Positions 6,340-6,630 of a stretch of 6,630 bases of DNA are shown piece by piece. Made by a program: the position numbers and the translations under genes. The notes under the pieces are model-generated. The model did no database searches. It had not been told where the DNA came from and was given only the letters and a program-made list of their open reading frames with translations. Position 1 is the stretch's first letter, and every line of letters starts with the position of its first letter. This DNA comes from Candidatus Sumerlaeota bacterium (GTDB taxonomy: Bacteria; UBP6; UBA1177), in the NCBI GenBank assembly GCA_007136595.1, contig SLGQ01000191.1:1-6630 (forward strand). Reading direction: 5' to 3'.

Positions 6340-6630
6340 ATTTTTTCCCCTCTCAATGTATTTTCAAGTATTTCCGTGATGCTAACAGTAACTATGTTTC
6401 CTTCATCTTTTACCGATGAACCGTTAATGTGTGTTATAAGGTTGTGTTCAGTTCTCCCCATGTAAGTTTCTCCTTTAGGGCTTTTGTTTTCAACCAGTAC
6501 TTTTACTTTCCTGCCGAGATATCTTTTTCTTACCTCTTTGATTTTTCTTTTCTGAAGATCAAGAAGAGCGTTGAGTCTTGAAAATTTTTCATCGGAACTG
6601 ACATCATCTTCCAGATCGTAAGCTTTTGTA
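6336..6630 (-). CDS. miaB: MiaB, tRNA-2-methylthio-N6-dimethylallyladenosine synthase, C-terminal part (5' end cut by the window)
   Basis: The last 97 residues of a radical-SAM methylthiotransferase are visible. Full-length MiaB adds a methylthio group to i6A37 of tRNAs that read codons starting with U, and is usually about 430-450 residues. The visible part starts with TKAYDLEDDVSSDEKFSRL, the usual end of the radical-SAM domain (compare TxAxxLxDxVPxxxKxxRL). It continues through ALLDLQKRK into the TRAM RNA-binding domain, with GRKVKVLVE, YMGRTEHNLI and VTVSITEILENTLRGE before the TGA. GRTxxN in the TRAM domain fits MiaB better than its relatives RimO and MtaB, but the iron-sulfur motifs that would confirm it lie outside the window. 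Its stop overlaps the next gene's start by 4 bases, implying translational coupling. Confidence 0.87.
   Translation of the reverse strand, partial: TKAYDLEDDVSSDEKFSRLNALLDLQKRKIKEVRKRYLGRKVKVLVENKSPKGETYMGRTEHNLITHINGSSVKDEGNIVTVSITEILENTLRGEKI

Overview
The window is a compact block of eight genes, all on the minus strand, so it reads right to left. Gaps are at most about 30 bases and several genes overlap by a few bases. It looks like one long operon or part of one, and I see no internal terminator. The DNA is A+T-rich (roughly 40% G+C by eye). Starts are preceded by GAGG/GGAGG-type Shine-Dalgarno sequences. The ExbD/TolR protein and the UDP-glucuronate epimerase point to a diderm (Gram-negative) bacterium. 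The gene mix would suit Deferribacterota or a relative of the old Deltaproteobacteria, but that is a weak guess.

In transcription order the right-hand end holds the last 97 residues of a MiaB-type tRNA methylthiotransferase (TRAM domain) and a DUF151/bifunctional-nuclease-like protein. These two overlap by 4 bases.

The centre is a membrane-lipid or head-group module. First comes an intact CDP-alcohol phosphatidyltransferase of the PssA-like type, with all signature residues present. Then comes a nucleotidyltransferase resembling CTP:inositol-1-phosphate cytidylyltransferase, fused to a multi-pass membrane domain. That membrane domain looks like a second CDP-alcohol phosphotransferase whose catalytic acids have been replaced. 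This active/degenerate pair is the most unusual thing in the window.

Next come an ExbD/TolR-type proton-channel subunit with no ExbB/TolQ partner in view, a 90-residue FtsB/DivIC-like protein that starts with TTG, and a 679-residue membrane diguanylate cyclase with an unrecognised middle region, a GAF-like region and an intact GGEEF domain with I-site.

The left end is a UDP-glucuronate 4-epimerase (precursor supply for surface polysaccharide), cut by the window edge. Overall the operon couples a tRNA-modification gene to envelope functions: lipid head groups, an energised membrane channel subunit, a division-type bitopic protein, c-di-GMP synthesis and polysaccharide precursors. There is no stretch over 300 bases without a gene, and no RNA gene, mobile element or CRISPR array was seen.
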